A stretch of DNA of 64,000 bases, taken from NCBI RefSeq assembly GCF_009617875.1, contig NZ_BLAV01000001.1:1860001-1924000 (forward strand). Direction: 5' to 3'. The position numbers were made by a program, and so were the translations under genes. The DNA is from Prolixibacter sp. NT017. Its GTDB lineage: Bacteria > Bacteroidota > Bacteroidia > Bacteroidales > Prolixibacteraceae. The notes beneath the pieces were generated by a model that was not told the DNA's origin, searched no databases, and worked only from the letters and a program-made list of their open reading frames with translations. Below, piece after piece: positions 19,039 to 28,269 of this stretch (position 1 is the stretch's first letter; each line of letters opens with the position of its first letter).

Positions 19039-20532
19039 TTATCGTTTCAATTTTCCGGTAAGTTCGATTCCTTCTTTCTGCAACTCGGCTGGTGTATAGC
19101 GCCGTATTTTAAAATTAAGGTAAGCAACCAGAACCGTCATTAGCGGACTGATTAGGTTAAAGAAAGCATAAGGTAGATAGGAGATAACAGGAACGCCTAA
19201 TACCCGCGACTGTGTGGCTCCACAGGTATTCCAGGGAATCAGTACCGAAACAACGGTTCCCGAGTCTTCCAGCGTACGACTAAGGAGTTCCGGCTTAAGA
19301 CCGTTTTCCCGGTAGGTTTGCGAAAACATGCGTCCGGGAACCACAATAGCCAGGTACTGATCAGAAGCAGTAAAATTGAAAAAAATACAGCTACTGACAG
19401 TGGAGAGCACCAGAGAACCTGTGCTGTGGGCGAATTTCAGAATCTCATGAGTAATACGCTTCAGCAAACCTCCGGCTTCCATTACTCCGCCAAATACCAT
19501 CGCCGATAGAATCAACCAGATGGTATCGAGCATCCCACTCATTCCGGAAGTGTGTAACAGTTCGTTTACCGCAGCATCGCTGGTCGTCAGGGTAATATCA
19601 CCGAACATCGATTGCATGACAGCTATATAGGCGTCTTTCAGGTAAATACCCGAGTCTCCTGATACACTGTGAATGATTTGTGGCTGGAAGATAACAGCGA
19701 ACAGCGCTCCCAGAATGGTTCCGATGAAAAGTGCGGGCAACGGGGGCATTTTTTTTATAATGATGACCAGCAACGTGATTGGAACGATAAACAGCAGTGG
19801 CGTTGTGTTGAAAGTTCCTTCAATGGCCGCCTGAACGTCGTCAACGTTGATGGTAGCCTGGGTGAAATCGTGGGTGATTCCCATAAACAGGAAGATTATA
19901 AGCGTAAGCATCATCGTGGGAACCGTGGTATACATCATGTAACGAATGTGCGTAAAGATATCGGTGCCGGCCATGGCGGGAGCAAGGTTGGTGGTGTCGG
20001 AGAGGGGCGACATCTTATCGCCAAAGTAGGCCCCGCTGATAATGGCGCCAGCCACAACTGCTTCATTGAATCCGAGCGTTTTTCCAATGCCCAGCAATGC
20101 CACTCCAATGGTGGCAACAGTTGACCAGGAACTTCCAGTGGCAACCGAAACAATAGCTGATACCACTACTGCCGAGAATAGAAACAGTTTGGGCGAAATA
20201 ATATCCAGTCCATAGTGAATCATAGCCGGAACCACACCGCTAATCATCCAGGTGCCGGCAAGCGACCCAATCAACAACAAAATGAGCATCGATGGCATGG
20301 CTGAGCTAATATTCTTCAGTATACGGCCCTGTATGGTCGTCCAGCTACGTTTCAGCTGGTGACAAATGAGCCCAGCAATGGCAGCTGAAAGCAAAAGAGC
20401 AATCTGATTGGCACCCGCCAGCGTGTCTTCAAAAAACCATACATTCATGCTAAGCATGATGATCAGGAATACAATCGGCAGTAGGGCCTGCCACAAAGCC
20501 GGTCGGACTAGGTCTTGTTGGTTTTCATTCAA
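19039..20532 (-). CDS. nhaC: NhaC family Na+/H+ antiporter
   Basis: A 497-residue inner-membrane protein with about 11-12 hydrophobic segments. The family motif region is clear: ATGSSWSTVATIGVALLGIGK followed by SGAYFGDKMSPLSDTTNLAPA, typical of NhaC exchangers for sodium (or malate/lactate in MleN relatives). A second GTV-rich segment (SGTVVSVLIPWNTCGA) is also conserved. The frame starts with TTG (MNENQQDL); no in-frame ATG precedes the first membrane segment, and using the first internal ATG would remove half of that segment, so the unusual TTG is likely real. Confidence 0.92.
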   Translation of the reverse strand: MNENQQDLVRPALWQALLPIVFLIIMLSMNVWFFEDTLAGANQIALLLSAAIAGLICHQLKRSWTTIQGRILKNISSAMPSMLILLLIGSLAGTWMISGVVPAMIHYGLDIISPKLFLFSAVVVSAIVSVATGSSWSTVATIGVALLGIGKTLGFNEAVVAGAIISGAYFGDKMSPLSDTTNLAPAMAGTDIFTHIRYMMYTTVPTMMLTLIIFLFMGITHDFTQATINVDDVQAAIEGTFNTTPLLFIVPITLLVIIIKKMPPLPALFIGTILGALFAVIFQPQIIHSVSGDSGIYLKDAYIAVMQSMFGDITLTTSDAAVNELLHTSGMSGMLDTIWLILSAMVFGGVMEAGGLLKRITHEILKFAHSTGSLVLSTVSSCIFFNFTASDQYLAIVVPGRMFSQTYRENGLKPELLSRTLEDSGTVVSVLIPWNTCGATQSRVLGVPVISYLPYAFFNLISPLMTVLVAYLNFKIRRYTPAELQKEGIELTGKLKR

Positions 20533-20751
20533 AATCGATAAGATTAGTTAGTTGTTGGATTATTCGCTCTGTGAAATATAATATATCCTGCGAATTATCG
20601 TTACAAAAAAAGGGTATTTTTACTTACTCATCGCTTTTTCATTGATGTTAATAAAGATACCGAAGTTCAAACTCCTGATAATATTTTGTTCGGTAGAATT
20701 AAAGTTTTCCTTACTTTTATGTCTCTTGTATTATCCGGTTTAGCCGCATTT

Positions 20752-23328
20752 ATGAACTATATCTATACTTTTCTTCGTAAAGCATTGATTCCTTTGTCAC
20801 TGGTGATGATGTTGTTGTCATTTCCGGAGTTTGTTCATGCCCAAAAAAAGAAGCCTCAAATATTAGAAGTGGGTGGAAAGGTGCGGTTGGATGAAGGTCG
20901 ATTTGACAATGCCACCATTGAAGTACTGAATACCGACAACAACAAAATCGAAAAAAAGATAGAAGTAGAATCATCCGGAAAGTTTGACTTCCAATTACCC
21001 TACCAGCATAATTACCAGCTTTTTTTCAAAAGAGATGGGTTCTATCCCAAAATGTTGATTCTGACGACGGTTATCCCTGAAAAGGTAATTACGCGCGACC
21101 CATATTTTCCTCCCATTCAGTTTGTTGTTACCTTGTTTAAGGTTGTTCCGGAAATCGATCCATCATTTTCTAAGAAGCCAGTAGGGAAAATATTCTATTC
21201 GGCCAAGGTGGATAACTTCGATTCGGAATCGTATTTCAACGATATGCAGATTCGTCAGAAGATTGATGACGAAAAGACCAAGCTGGCCGACAAGTCCTAC
21301 CAAAAGAAACTCGATCAGGCCAAAACACTGGAGGAAGCTGGTAAATTATCCGAGGCCATCGCCGTATATCAGCAGGCGGCAGACCTGAAACCGAAAGATG
21401 ATTTCGTTAAAGACAAGATTAAACTGCTTGGCCAGCAAATTAAGCTAAAAGAGGACCAGGCAAAGCAAACCGAAGAGTTTAAGCAGCTAATGGCTGACGG
21501 CGATAATAAGGTAGCTGACAAAGCTTATCGGGATGCTATCGATACGTACAACAAAGCACTGAAAATTAAGCCGGACAATCCGGACGCAAAGGCTAAGATC
21601 ACGCAGGTGAACAACCTAATTGCAGCACAGGAAGCAGCAGCTAAGCAGAAAGCGCTGGCGGAAGCCCGAAAAAAACAGTTTGATGACGCTGTTGCGAAAG
21701 GTGATAAGTTATTTGGCGAACAGTCGTATGCCGATGCAACTGATGCTTTCAATGAAGCACTGAAGTTACAGCCGGACGCTCAGCATCCGAAAGAGATGCT
21801 GAATAAGATTCAGGAAGCTTTGGCTGCTCAAAAGAAAGCCCAGGAAGAAGCCGCCCAACAAAAAGCGTTGGCCGAAGCTCGTCAAAAGCAGTTTGAACAG
21901 ACCGTTTCGAAAGGTGACAGCTTATTTGCTTTACAGTCATATGCGGATGCTACAACAGCATTCAATCAGGCACTTCAGTTGCAACCTGATGCAAAGCATC
22001 CACAAAAGATGCTGGAGAAAATAAAAGAAGCAGTTGCTGAACAAAAGAAAGCGGTAGAAGAAGCGGCGCAGCAAAAAGCTTTGGCGGAAACCCGCCAAAA
22101 ACAGTATGATGCAGCCGTTTCGAAAGGTGATAGCTTGTTTGCACAACAGTCATATGCGGATGCAACCACCGCTTTTAACCAGGCACTGCAATTGGAGCCC
22201 AATGCTAAACATCCGCAGGAAATGCTGGGGAAAATTCAGGATGCATTAAATGCTTTGGCTGACCAGAAAAAAGCGAAGGAAGAAGCTGCGCGACAAAAAG
22301 CGTTAGCGGAAGCAGCCAAAAAACAGGCAGAAGCGGAGGCCAATCAACGAAAGTTCTCAGCCGCTGTGGCCAAAGGCGATAGTCTGTTCGGACTGAAACA
22401 ATACGACGGCTCCATCGCTGCTTTTAACGAAGCGCTGCAGTTGCAACCTGACGCACAATACCCGGCAACAATGCTTGAAAAGATTAAAAAGGCATTCGCT
22501 GAACAGAAGCAGTTGCAACAACAACGCGCTTTGGCTGAGAAAAAGCAGGCTGAAAAGGATAAGCAATACAATGATTTAATTGCGAAGGCTGATCAGCAGG
22601 CAAAAGATAATCAGCTGACGGCGGCCAAACAAAGCTATACCGACGCAGGGAAGGTGAAACCTCGGGAGACTTATCCGATTCGGAGAGTGAATGAGATTAA
22701 TGCTTTACTGGCTGAACAAGCGAGGAAAGAAAAAGCGCTGGCTGAACAGGTGAAGAAGCAGAAACATTCGACTTATCAGGAAGAAAAAGACACGTTGAAT
22801 TTCCATTATACCGGTGTCGTAGAGGATTTGTATCTGAAGAACATCAAAAAGGCGGACGCTGCTTTTACCGAATCGAAATGGACGGTCGCGCGTTTCTTCT
22901 ATTTTGAAGCGCAGAAATACAAGCCTCAGAAGAAATATCCGAAAACGCAGGTGGCTGCCTGCGATGAAGCCATTGAGACAGAGCTTCAGGCTGAAAGAGA
23001 AAGTCAGTACCAGGGCTTCATCAGTAAAGCCGATGCCAGCCTGAAAACAGGAGAATTTACACTGGCGAAATTCTATTATCAGAAGGCGCTGAAAGTGAAG
23101 AGCGGAGAGGAGTACCCGAAAAAGCAACTGGTGGCCGTGGAGAAAGCGGTTCAGCAAAAGCATGCTTCAGAAGATGAAGCGCGTTTTCGTTCGTTCGTGA
23201 AAAAGGCCGATGATGCATTTGACCAAAAAGATTTGTCGGTTGCACGTTTTTACTACCAAAAAGCACTCGCACTGAAACCTGACGAGTCGTATCCAAAAAC
23301 ACAGCTGGACAAACTGAGAAATATGTAG
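20752..23328 (+). CDS. Large TPR-repeat secreted protein, paralogue of the 5.8-kb protein
   Basis: An 858-residue protein from the ATG at 20752 (MNYIYTFLRKALIPLSL, signal peptide ending VHAQ); earlier starts are TTG or lie in non-signal sequence. A beta-rich N-terminal domain (LEVGGKVRLDEGRFDNATIEVLN) and the segment PEIDPSFSKKPVGKIFYS...DNFDSESYFNDMQIR match the 5781-6977 protein. The rest is TPR-like helical repeats: four long units with intervening Ala/Gln/Lys coiled-coil linkers (KGDSLF..QSYADATTAFNQALQLQPDA), then units with the pattern ADxxFxxxxxxxARFFYxxAxxxKP. No C-terminal membrane anchor is seen, unlike the paralogue. It is probably a periplasmic or surface scaffold; function unknown. 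Confidence 0.82.
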   Translation: MNYIYTFLRKALIPLSLVMMLLSFPEFVHAQKKKPQILEVGGKVRLDEGRFDNATIEVLNTDNNKIEKKIEVESSGKFDFQLPYQHNYQLFFKRDGFYPKMLILTTVIPEKVITRDPYFPPIQFVVTLFKVVPEIDPSFSKKPVGKIFYSAKVDNFDSESYFNDMQIRQKIDDEKTKLADKSYQKKLDQAKTLEEAGKLSEAIAVYQQAADLKPKDDFVKDKIKLLGQQIKLKEDQAKQTEEFKQLMADGDNKVADKAYRDAIDTYNKALKIKPDNPDAKAKITQVNNLIAAQEAAAKQKALAEARKKQFDDAVAKGDKLFGEQSYADATDAFNEALKLQPDAQHPKEMLNKIQEALAAQKKAQEEAAQQKALAEARQKQFEQTVSKGDSLFALQSYADATTAFNQALQLQPDAKHPQKMLEKIKEAVAEQKKAVEEAAQQKALAETRQKQYDAAVSKGDSLFAQQSYADATTAFNQALQLEPNAKHPQEMLGKIQDALNALADQKKAKEEAARQKALAEAAKKQAEAEANQRKFSAAVAKGDSLFGLKQYDGSIAAFNEALQLQPDAQYPATMLEKIKKAFAEQKQLQQQRALAEKKQAEKDKQYNDLIAKADQQAKDNQLTAAKQSYTDAGKVKPRETYPIRRVNEINALLAEQARKEKALAEQVKKQKHSTYQEEKDTLNFHYTGVVEDLYLKNIKKADAAFTESKWTVARFFYFEAQKYKPQKKYPKTQVAACDEAIETELQAERESQYQGFISKADASLKTGEFTLAKFYYQKALKVKSGEEYPKKQLVAVEKAVQQKHASEDEARFRSFVKKADDAFDQKDLSVARFYYQKALALKPDESYPKTQLDKLRNM
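21652..22530 (+). repeat. Tandem repeats inside the TPR gene (four units of 213-230 bp)
   Basis: Units begin at 21652, 21865, 22078 and 22300, spaced 213, 213 and 222 bp. Each encodes ALAE(A/T)..KQ, then KGDxLF..QSYADAT.AFN.AL.LQPDA..P..ML.KI, and a charged linker. The second and third are the most similar to each other, indicating local duplication. Confidence 0.85.
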
Positions 23329-23346
23329 CCCAACGTCAGGGCATAA

Positions 23347-23371
23347 AAAAAAGCCCCGCCGGGCTTTTTTT
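23347..23371. terminator. Bidirectional terminator between convergent genes
   Basis: AAGCCC and GGGCTT form a stem with A-runs on the left and T-runs on the right, so it can end transcripts from both the TPR gene and the minus-strand TIM-barrel operon. Confidence 0.8.
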
Positions 23372-23424
23372 GTTTTGTAAGGTGAGTAGAAGGATTTAAA
23401 TAAATCCGGCGGGACCTTATTTCG

Positions 23425-24279
23425 TTATACAAAACTAGCATTATTCAGATACGTGAAGCTGGTGTTCAAATCTTCCCAGATATCGCCTTTGCAACGATCT
23501 TCTTCTACAAAGAAATGCTTCATTCCTGCTTTTCCACTTGCTTCAAATATCGATTTAAAATCGATAGTTCCGGTACCAACCGCAGCAAAAAATTGTTCCG
23601 GGCTGTTATCCATGTCTTTCACATGCCATAGTTCGAAACGGCCGGGAAATTTATCGAAATATTCAATTGGCGTGTGACCGCCTTTGGTAATCCAGTATAA
23701 ATCCAGCTCACTTTTCACCAGGTTCGGGTCTGTATTGCTGAGCAGCACGTCCATCGGAATTTGACCTTCCATTGGCTCAAACTCAAAATTGTGGTTGTGA
23801 TAAGCAAGCTGAAGACCATGTTTTTTGGCAAATTGTCCGAGTGTATTGAGCTTGTCAGCCGTATTTTTGTATCCATCCAGGTTCTCACGGAATTGTCCCG
23901 GCAAATACGGATAAACAATGTATTCGCATCCTGCCTCAGCATGAGCGGCACAAACTTCATCAGCTACATCCGGCTCAAATACAGTGTGGCTCGACAGAAA
24001 CTTCATGCCCATATCGTTGAGCATCTTGGTAAATTCTTTCGGATCCTTACCGTAAAAACGACCGTTGGCATAGCCAGCTGCTTCAACAGAATTGTAACCT
24101 ATTTCTGCAACTCTTTTGAGCGTACCTTCCAGGTCTTCGTTCAGTTGATCGCGAACAGTGTAAATCTGCAGGCCAATTTCTTTCTGTTTTTTCCCACAGG
24201 ATGAAAGAACTGTGGGTGCTACCATAGCGGCGGTTGTGAGCATGGCTGATTTTTTAAGAAAATCGCGTCTTGTTCCCAT
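23425..24279 (-). CDS. Exported sugar phosphate isomerase/epimerase-like TIM-barrel protein
   Basis: A 284-residue AP-endonuclease-2/xylose-isomerase-type TIM barrel. The N-terminus has a Tat motif (TRRDFLKKSAM) followed by a lipobox (VLSSC), so the folded protein is exported and probably lipid-anchored. Barrel motifs include IGLQIYTVRDQL, GYNSVEAAGY, LAYHNHNFEFEP with metal-binding His/Glu, SELDLYWI, LWHVKDMD and FFVEEDR. It is the third gene of an operon with a Tat-exported Gfo/Idh/MocA oxidoreductase and a DoxX protein. Related pairs in Bacteroides act in the periplasm on 3-keto-glucosides; that role here is inference from pairing. Confidence 0.88.
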   Translation of the reverse strand: MGTRRDFLKKSAMLTTAAMVAPTVLSSCGKKQKEIGLQIYTVRDQLNEDLEGTLKRVAEIGYNSVEAAGYANGRFYGKDPKEFTKMLNDMGMKFLSSHTVFEPDVADEVCAAHAEAGCEYIVYPYLPGQFRENLDGYKNTADKLNTLGQFAKKHGLQLAYHNHNFEFEPMEGQIPMDVLLSNTDPNLVKSELDLYWITKGGHTPIEYFDKFPGRFELWHVKDMDNSPEQFFAAVGTGTIDFKSIFEASGKAGMKHFFVEEDRCKGDIWEDLNTSFTYLNNASFV

Positions 24280-24315
24280 TTTAAATCGGTTTATAGTGTT
24301 AGTTAGAATGTAAAT

Positions 24316-25905
24316 TTACACGATGATTTTTTCATTTTCAGCATCCCAGAACACTTTTTTGTTATGTTTATACGAAAGTGTCCCCATGTGAGCGGTAATG
24401 GCTTCCTCGAATCCCTGATCGATGTTACAGCTGGGCTCTTTACCGCTTCGGATACAGTCGACCCACTCTTTCATGTGAAGGTGCGTCGTATCAACCCTTT
24501 TTCCGCCGCGATAGGTGTACAGCAGGCCTCTTCCGGCAAAATACTTCTCGGTGGCCGAGGTTACAGCGTCCACATTTTTCCTACCGGGAATATAAGAATA
24601 AATAGGCAGTTCCGGGTCAATGATTCCTTTCTTGATTTTATCGGCGTATTTGGTCGATTGTACATCTGCATTGATGGTCAGCGTTTGTCCCAGCTCCATC
24701 CAGGCATCGTGTCCCATCACTACTTTTCCGCGTTGATGCTGACTGGAAAGAGTAGCACTGTAAACCAATGATAAGTCCTGTTTTGGGAATTCAAACACCG
24801 TATGCAATACATCCGGTACTGTCCGTCCATCTTTGTAGAAATAAATTCCTCCGGTCGACATGGCTGATTCCGGAATTCCCACATTCATAATCTGGTTAAC
24901 GGCGTCATACTCGTGCGTCAGCAAATCGCCCGACAAGCCCGTACTGTAATCCCACCAGCAGCGCCAGCGGAAGAAACGTTCCAGACTGAATTCATGCCAG
25001 GGGGCAGGACCAATGAATTGTTCCCAGTCGATGGTACGTGGATTGGCATCCTCGTGAATCGGATAGACCCAGGCGCCGTTTGGCGTGTTTCGGTTGGTTG
25101 TCACTTCCACGAGGTTGATGGGGCCTAAAACGCCTTTATTAATGGCTTCCTTGGCTTTTTGGTAACTATCGGTTTGCCGTCCCTGATGACCGAGCTGGAA
25201 GGTAATTCCGCTCTTTTTCACCGCTTTCCTAACTTCGTAGGTTTCTTCTACTGTCCAGGTCATCGGTTTTTCGCAGTAAACGTGCTTACCGTTCTTAGCT
25301 GCTTCGATGGTCATCGGGCCGTGCCAGTGATCGGGAGCGGCAATGACAATGGCATCCACTTCTGGTGCTGCGCATAGCTCCTGATAGTTCTTGTAGATTG
25401 TCGGCATGGGTCCCATGTTTCCGCCGGTTCCTTCCCGGTTGACATTGGCACCTGCTTCCGCACACATTTTCTCGTAGGTGTTGAAGATGTCGCAAACAGC
25501 GGTAATCTGAATACCCAGGTTTTCCTGCTGAAGAAATTCTTCGTAGCGTTTGTCGTCTTTGTTAGTCATGGCGCCTTTTTTCCACTCATCCACCATGGTG
25601 GGGTGAGCAAAACCCAGCGCCTTGGCCAGCATCTTTCCACGGATACCGTATCCGATCAAACCAACGCGAAGTGGTTTTCCGCTCACATCCGAAGGGGGAG
25701 TGGCTGCAGGTTCTTCGTAACTCATACCTACTTCATTGGTAATGGAATTACTCAGCAGCCGATCATACTGTTTCTTCTTGTATACACCGTAAGCAAAAGC
25801 TCCCAATACGGGAACCGTCGCGAGACTCTTGATAACATCGCGGCGGCCTACGTTCTTTTTATTTTCGTTTTGTTCCTTTTCCGGAGTTTGATTCTTGTCA
25901 CTCAT
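24316..25905 (-). CDS. Tat-exported Gfo/Idh/MocA family oxidoreductase
   Basis: A 529-residue NAD(P)-dependent sugar oxidoreductase homologue. A polar N-terminus precedes a twin-arginine motif (R21-R22 in GRRDVIKSLATVPVLGAFAYG), so export in folded form with bound cofactor is likely. The Rossmann motif is VGLIGYGIRG (81-90) and the family signature lysine lies in YCEKPMTW (EKP at 212-214). The C-terminal domain contains FIGPAPWHEFSLERFFRWRCWWDYSTGLSGDLLTHE in adjacent blocks, typical of periplasmic GH109-like and Gfo enzymes. It is 36 bp upstream of the TIM-barrel gene and 26 bp downstream of the DoxX gene. Substrate is unknown. Confidence 0.92.
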   Translation of the reverse strand: MSDKNQTPEKEQNENKKNVGRRDVIKSLATVPVLGAFAYGVYKKKQYDRLLSNSITNEVGMSYEEPAATPPSDVSGKPLRVGLIGYGIRGKMLAKALGFAHPTMVDEWKKGAMTNKDDKRYEEFLQQENLGIQITAVCDIFNTYEKMCAEAGANVNREGTGGNMGPMPTIYKNYQELCAAPEVDAIVIAAPDHWHGPMTIEAAKNGKHVYCEKPMTWTVEETYEVRKAVKKSGITFQLGHQGRQTDSYQKAKEAINKGVLGPINLVEVTTNRNTPNGAWVYPIHEDANPRTIDWEQFIGPAPWHEFSLERFFRWRCWWDYSTGLSGDLLTHEYDAVNQIMNVGIPESAMSTGGIYFYKDGRTVPDVLHTVFEFPKQDLSLVYSATLSSQHQRGKVVMGHDAWMELGQTLTINADVQSTKYADKIKKGIIDPELPIYSYIPGRKNVDAVTSATEKYFAGRGLLYTYRGGKRVDTTHLHMKEWVDCIRSGKEPSCNIDQGFEEAITAHMGTLSYKHNKKVFWDAENEKIIV

Positions 25906-25931
25906 TGTTCGTTCCTCTCTGAAAATTAGTT

Positions 25932-26414
25932 CTACTTTGTTTTTACCAGCAACCGGTCAAATCCGACAATTTTCCCGGCAGGAAAAAGGGACAATGCCCA
26001 CATAGCAAAAAATTCAATAACCACCTTGTCGATAAACAGATAGCTGCCTTCTGACGGGAGAGCGTACTTCAATCCGATGAAAGGTGGGTGAGAGAAATAG
26101 TACATCGCCAACAGCAACATTCCTCCGTAAATGGCCCAACGGGTAAATAACCCCAATATCAAAGCGGTGCCGATGAGAACAAGGCCCCACTCGTTCAGCG
26201 CGTCGATAACCGGAAGTAATTTGGGCGATGCTGCCAGTGAATGATAAAATCCGGAAAGAAATCCTTTGGAATCCATCAAATAACCAACGGATGTCCAGTT
26301 GGGATTTAAAAGCTTGGTGATACCTTCATAAAGAAAATGCCAGCCGATAACAACGCGCAGAATTAACAGCGCAGTTGCCTGTGCATTGGTAAGTTTCTGG
26401 TTAGGGTTTGACAT
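25932..26414 (-). CDS. DoxX family membrane protein
   Basis: A 160-residue integral membrane protein with four hydrophobic segments and the N-terminal DoxX motif (LLILRVVIGWHFLYEGITKL). The ATG giving MSNPNQKLTN is chosen; an upstream start would add 14 residues with no clear purpose. It is the first gene of the DoxX, Gfo/Idh/MocA, TIM-barrel operon. DoxX proteins have been linked to quinone-associated oxidoreductases, so it might take up electrons from the exported sugar oxidoreductase; this is inference. Confidence 0.88.
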   Translation of the reverse strand: MSNPNQKLTNAQATALLILRVVIGWHFLYEGITKLLNPNWTSVGYLMDSKGFLSGFYHSLAASPKLLPVIDALNEWGLVLIGTALILGLFTRWAIYGGMLLLAMYYFSHPPFIGLKYALPSEGSYLFIDKVVIEFFAMWALSLFPAGKIVGFDRLLVKTK

Positions 26415-26615
26415 GATGCGTTTAGTATTGATTAGGCTAAAAAAATTGAGATACAAATCTCCCGAAAATTAATAAAAGGTGGGACATTGTAAAAAAACGT
26501 TAAATACCATTTTGTGTTTATTACAATTATTTAACTTATGAAAGGAGGTAGATATGACAATGGTACCTCGTGTGAGATGCCATCTGTAATTTCAGGGGCG
26601 TATGTGAGGTGCGGA

Positions 26616-27173
26616 TTACTCCACGAGCATGGATTCTGCCAACTTTTCCGCCACTTTTTTGTCTTCCAGAAATTCGACAATTTTCAACGCAAACTTAATG
26701 GCAACACCGGCGCCTCTTCCCATGATGATATTTTCGCATTGCAGTGTCGGTTCCGTCAGAACAGTAGCACCTTTCAGGTGTTTTTCAAATCCCGGGTAGC
26801 AAACCGCTTTCTTACCTTCCAGAAGCCCCAGTTCACCCAAAACCATGGGCGCTGCACAAATCGCTCCGAGCGGCTTGTCTCCAGCTGCAAAGGCTTTTAT
26901 CTGCTTTTTCAGGCCTTCATGCTCGTTTAAATGGCGCGCTCCGGGCATACCTCCGGGTAATACAATCATCTCAATATCATCGTAATTGACTTCCTCGAAT
27001 AGTTTGTCTGCTACAACCGGGATGTTGTGACTGCCTTTAACCTCTTTCTTCCCGGTAACGGAAACAGTTGTTACATCGAGACGTGCACGTCTCAAAACAT
27101 CAATAATGCTAATCGCTTCTATCTCTTCAAATCCCTCGGCAAGGTGTACTGCAATACTTGTCATATCATTCAT
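26616..27173 (-). CDS. DJ-1/PfpI family protein
   Basis: A 185-residue cytosolic protein of the DJ-1/YajL branch. It has the conserved acidic residue in EGFEEIEA (E16/E17), MIVLPGGMPGARHL, and the nucleophilic cysteine at C106 in GAICAAPMVL, the same number as in human DJ-1. Proposed roles of this branch include oxidative-stress protection and removal of methylglyoxal adducts. It lies downstream of the lone ECF sigma gene but separated by a terminator, so it probably has its own promoter. Confidence 0.92.
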   Translation of the reverse strand: MNDMTSIAVHLAEGFEEIEAISIIDVLRRARLDVTTVSVTGKKEVKGSHNIPVVADKLFEEVNYDDIEMIVLPGGMPGARHLNEHEGLKKQIKAFAAGDKPLGAICAAPMVLGELGLLEGKKAVCYPGFEKHLKGATVLTEPTLQCENIIMGRGAGVAIKFALKIVEFLEDKKVAEKLAESMLVE

Positions 27174-27214
27174 GTTTTTTGATGATTAAAGGTAATCAAT
27201 CGCTGGCATGCATA

Positions 27215-27250
27215 CAAAAAGCCCGGTGAAACTATTGTTACACCGGGCTC
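27215..27250 (-). terminator. Rho-independent terminator after the lone ECF sigma gene
   Basis: GCCCGGTG and CACCGGGC form a perfect 8-bp stem; read on the minus strand it is followed by TTTTT. Confidence 0.85.
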
Positions 27251-27282
27251 GAAGAAAAATTGAAGACTTATTGTTCAGCTAA

Positions 27283-27789
27283 TTAAACTGCATAATCTTT
27301 TAACCATTTGCTGAGTTTCTTACGCGTAAAGAAAATGCGGCTCTTGACGGTACCCAAAGGCAAATCAAGTTTCTCGGCAATTTCTTTGTACTTGTAACCG
27401 CTCAGAAACATCTGGAAAGGCTCTCTGAATTCCTTCTCAAGCATGTCAATCTTTTTGTAAATCTCTTTCTCCGCATGAATCGAATCGGGAGCGGGGTAAT
27501 GAACATCCTTGGAAAGAGTGAGATGGAAATTGTTGTTGGCTGAATCAAAAGTTTTTTTCGCCTTTACATTGCGTCGGTAGTCATTAATGAAGGTGTTCTT
27601 CATAATGGTGTAAATCCACGCTTTGAAATTAGTGTTCGTCCGGAACTTGTCACGATAGGTAAGCGCTTTCAGGTAAGTTTCCTGAAGCAAATCCTGCGCT
27701 TTTTCCGGATCACTTGTTAAACTTAGGGCGAAATGATACAACCGGTCTTCCAGACTGATTAAGGTGTTTTGAAATTGAATCTGTGTCAT
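27283..27789 (-). CDS. ECF-type RNA polymerase sigma factor (stand-alone)
   Basis: A 168-residue sigma-70 family protein. Region 2 is at about 10-80 (AQDLLQETYLKAL, FKAWIYTIMKNTFINDYRR) and region 4 at about 115-165 (MLEKEFREPFQMFLSGYKYKEIAEKLDLPLGTVKSRIFFTRKKL in adjacent segments). It has no adjacent anti-sigma gene. Its close Bacteroidota relatives are usually conserved single genes, which suggests a core or stress role. A -7 promoter box lies 55-62 bp upstream, and a strong terminator follows. Confidence 0.93.
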   Translation of the reverse strand: MTQIQFQNTLISLEDRLYHFALSLTSDPEKAQDLLQETYLKALTYRDKFRTNTNFKAWIYTIMKNTFINDYRRNVKAKKTFDSANNNFHLTLSKDVHYPAPDSIHAEKEIYKKIDMLEKEFREPFQMFLSGYKYKEIAEKLDLPLGTVKSRIFFTRKKLSKWLKDYAV

Positions 27790-27843
27790 GGTTTTTGATG
27801 ATTAAAGTTCGTGTTGATTGACTAAAATGCGTGTTTGGTTGAT

Positions 27844-27851
27844 CAAATGTA
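27844..27851 (-). promoter_or_regulatory. -7 promoter element for the lone ECF sigma gene
   Basis: On the minus strand this reads TACATTTG, matching TAnnTTTG, 55 bp before the ATG. Confidence 0.45.
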
Positions 27852-28232
27852 CTATCAAAATTATCCTAAGTTTTTTGTTTTAGCAAACGAACGGAGGGGA
27901 ATCTTTTCGTTAAATTGAACTTATTCTAAATAATAAATGACATAAATCACTGATATACTTCCATAAAGAAAAATATCAAAGATTTATTCTAAATTACAGT
28001 TCAAATGAAACATTTTTATACACTTTGGGGTATAGACGATGCTCTAGTTCAATAATGACAGAAGAAGTGCTGACCTAAAGCGCAGTAAAACAATTATATG
28101 TAAAAGCTCCAAAATTGTTTAACTATTTTTTGTACGACGAGAATCTAACGTCGGCAGTTAGACCTTGCAAAAGGTAATGCAAGTTATGATAACTAAACAG
28201 GCGAATTCAACCGCGTAGTAGTGGAGAGAAAC
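27852..28232. other. Intergenic region between ECF sigma gene and tRNA-Lys terminator
   Basis: About 380 bp of AT-rich sequence with frequent stops in all frames. I see no gene, RNA fold or repeat I can support here. Confidence 0.5.
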
Positions 28233-28263
28233 AAAAAAGCCTCCCGGCAGAGGAGGCTTTTTT
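28233..28263. terminator. Terminator downstream of tRNA-Lys copy 1
   Basis: AAAAAAGCCTCC and GGAGGCTTTTTT form a 12-bp stem that works on either strand; on the minus strand it ends the tRNA transcript 7 bp after the gene. Confidence 0.9.
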
Positions 28264-28269
28264 GAAAAG

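Noticed and set aside
20686..20751. Upstream start for the large TPR protein
   Set aside because: The first codon is TTG and the added residues form a second hydrophobic segment before an otherwise complete signal peptide.
26538..26930. 130-codon plus-strand frame preceded by AAGGAGG
   Set aside because: It is antisense to the DJ-1/PfpI gene over most of its length, and the purine-rich stretch lies inside the frame rather than before its ATG.
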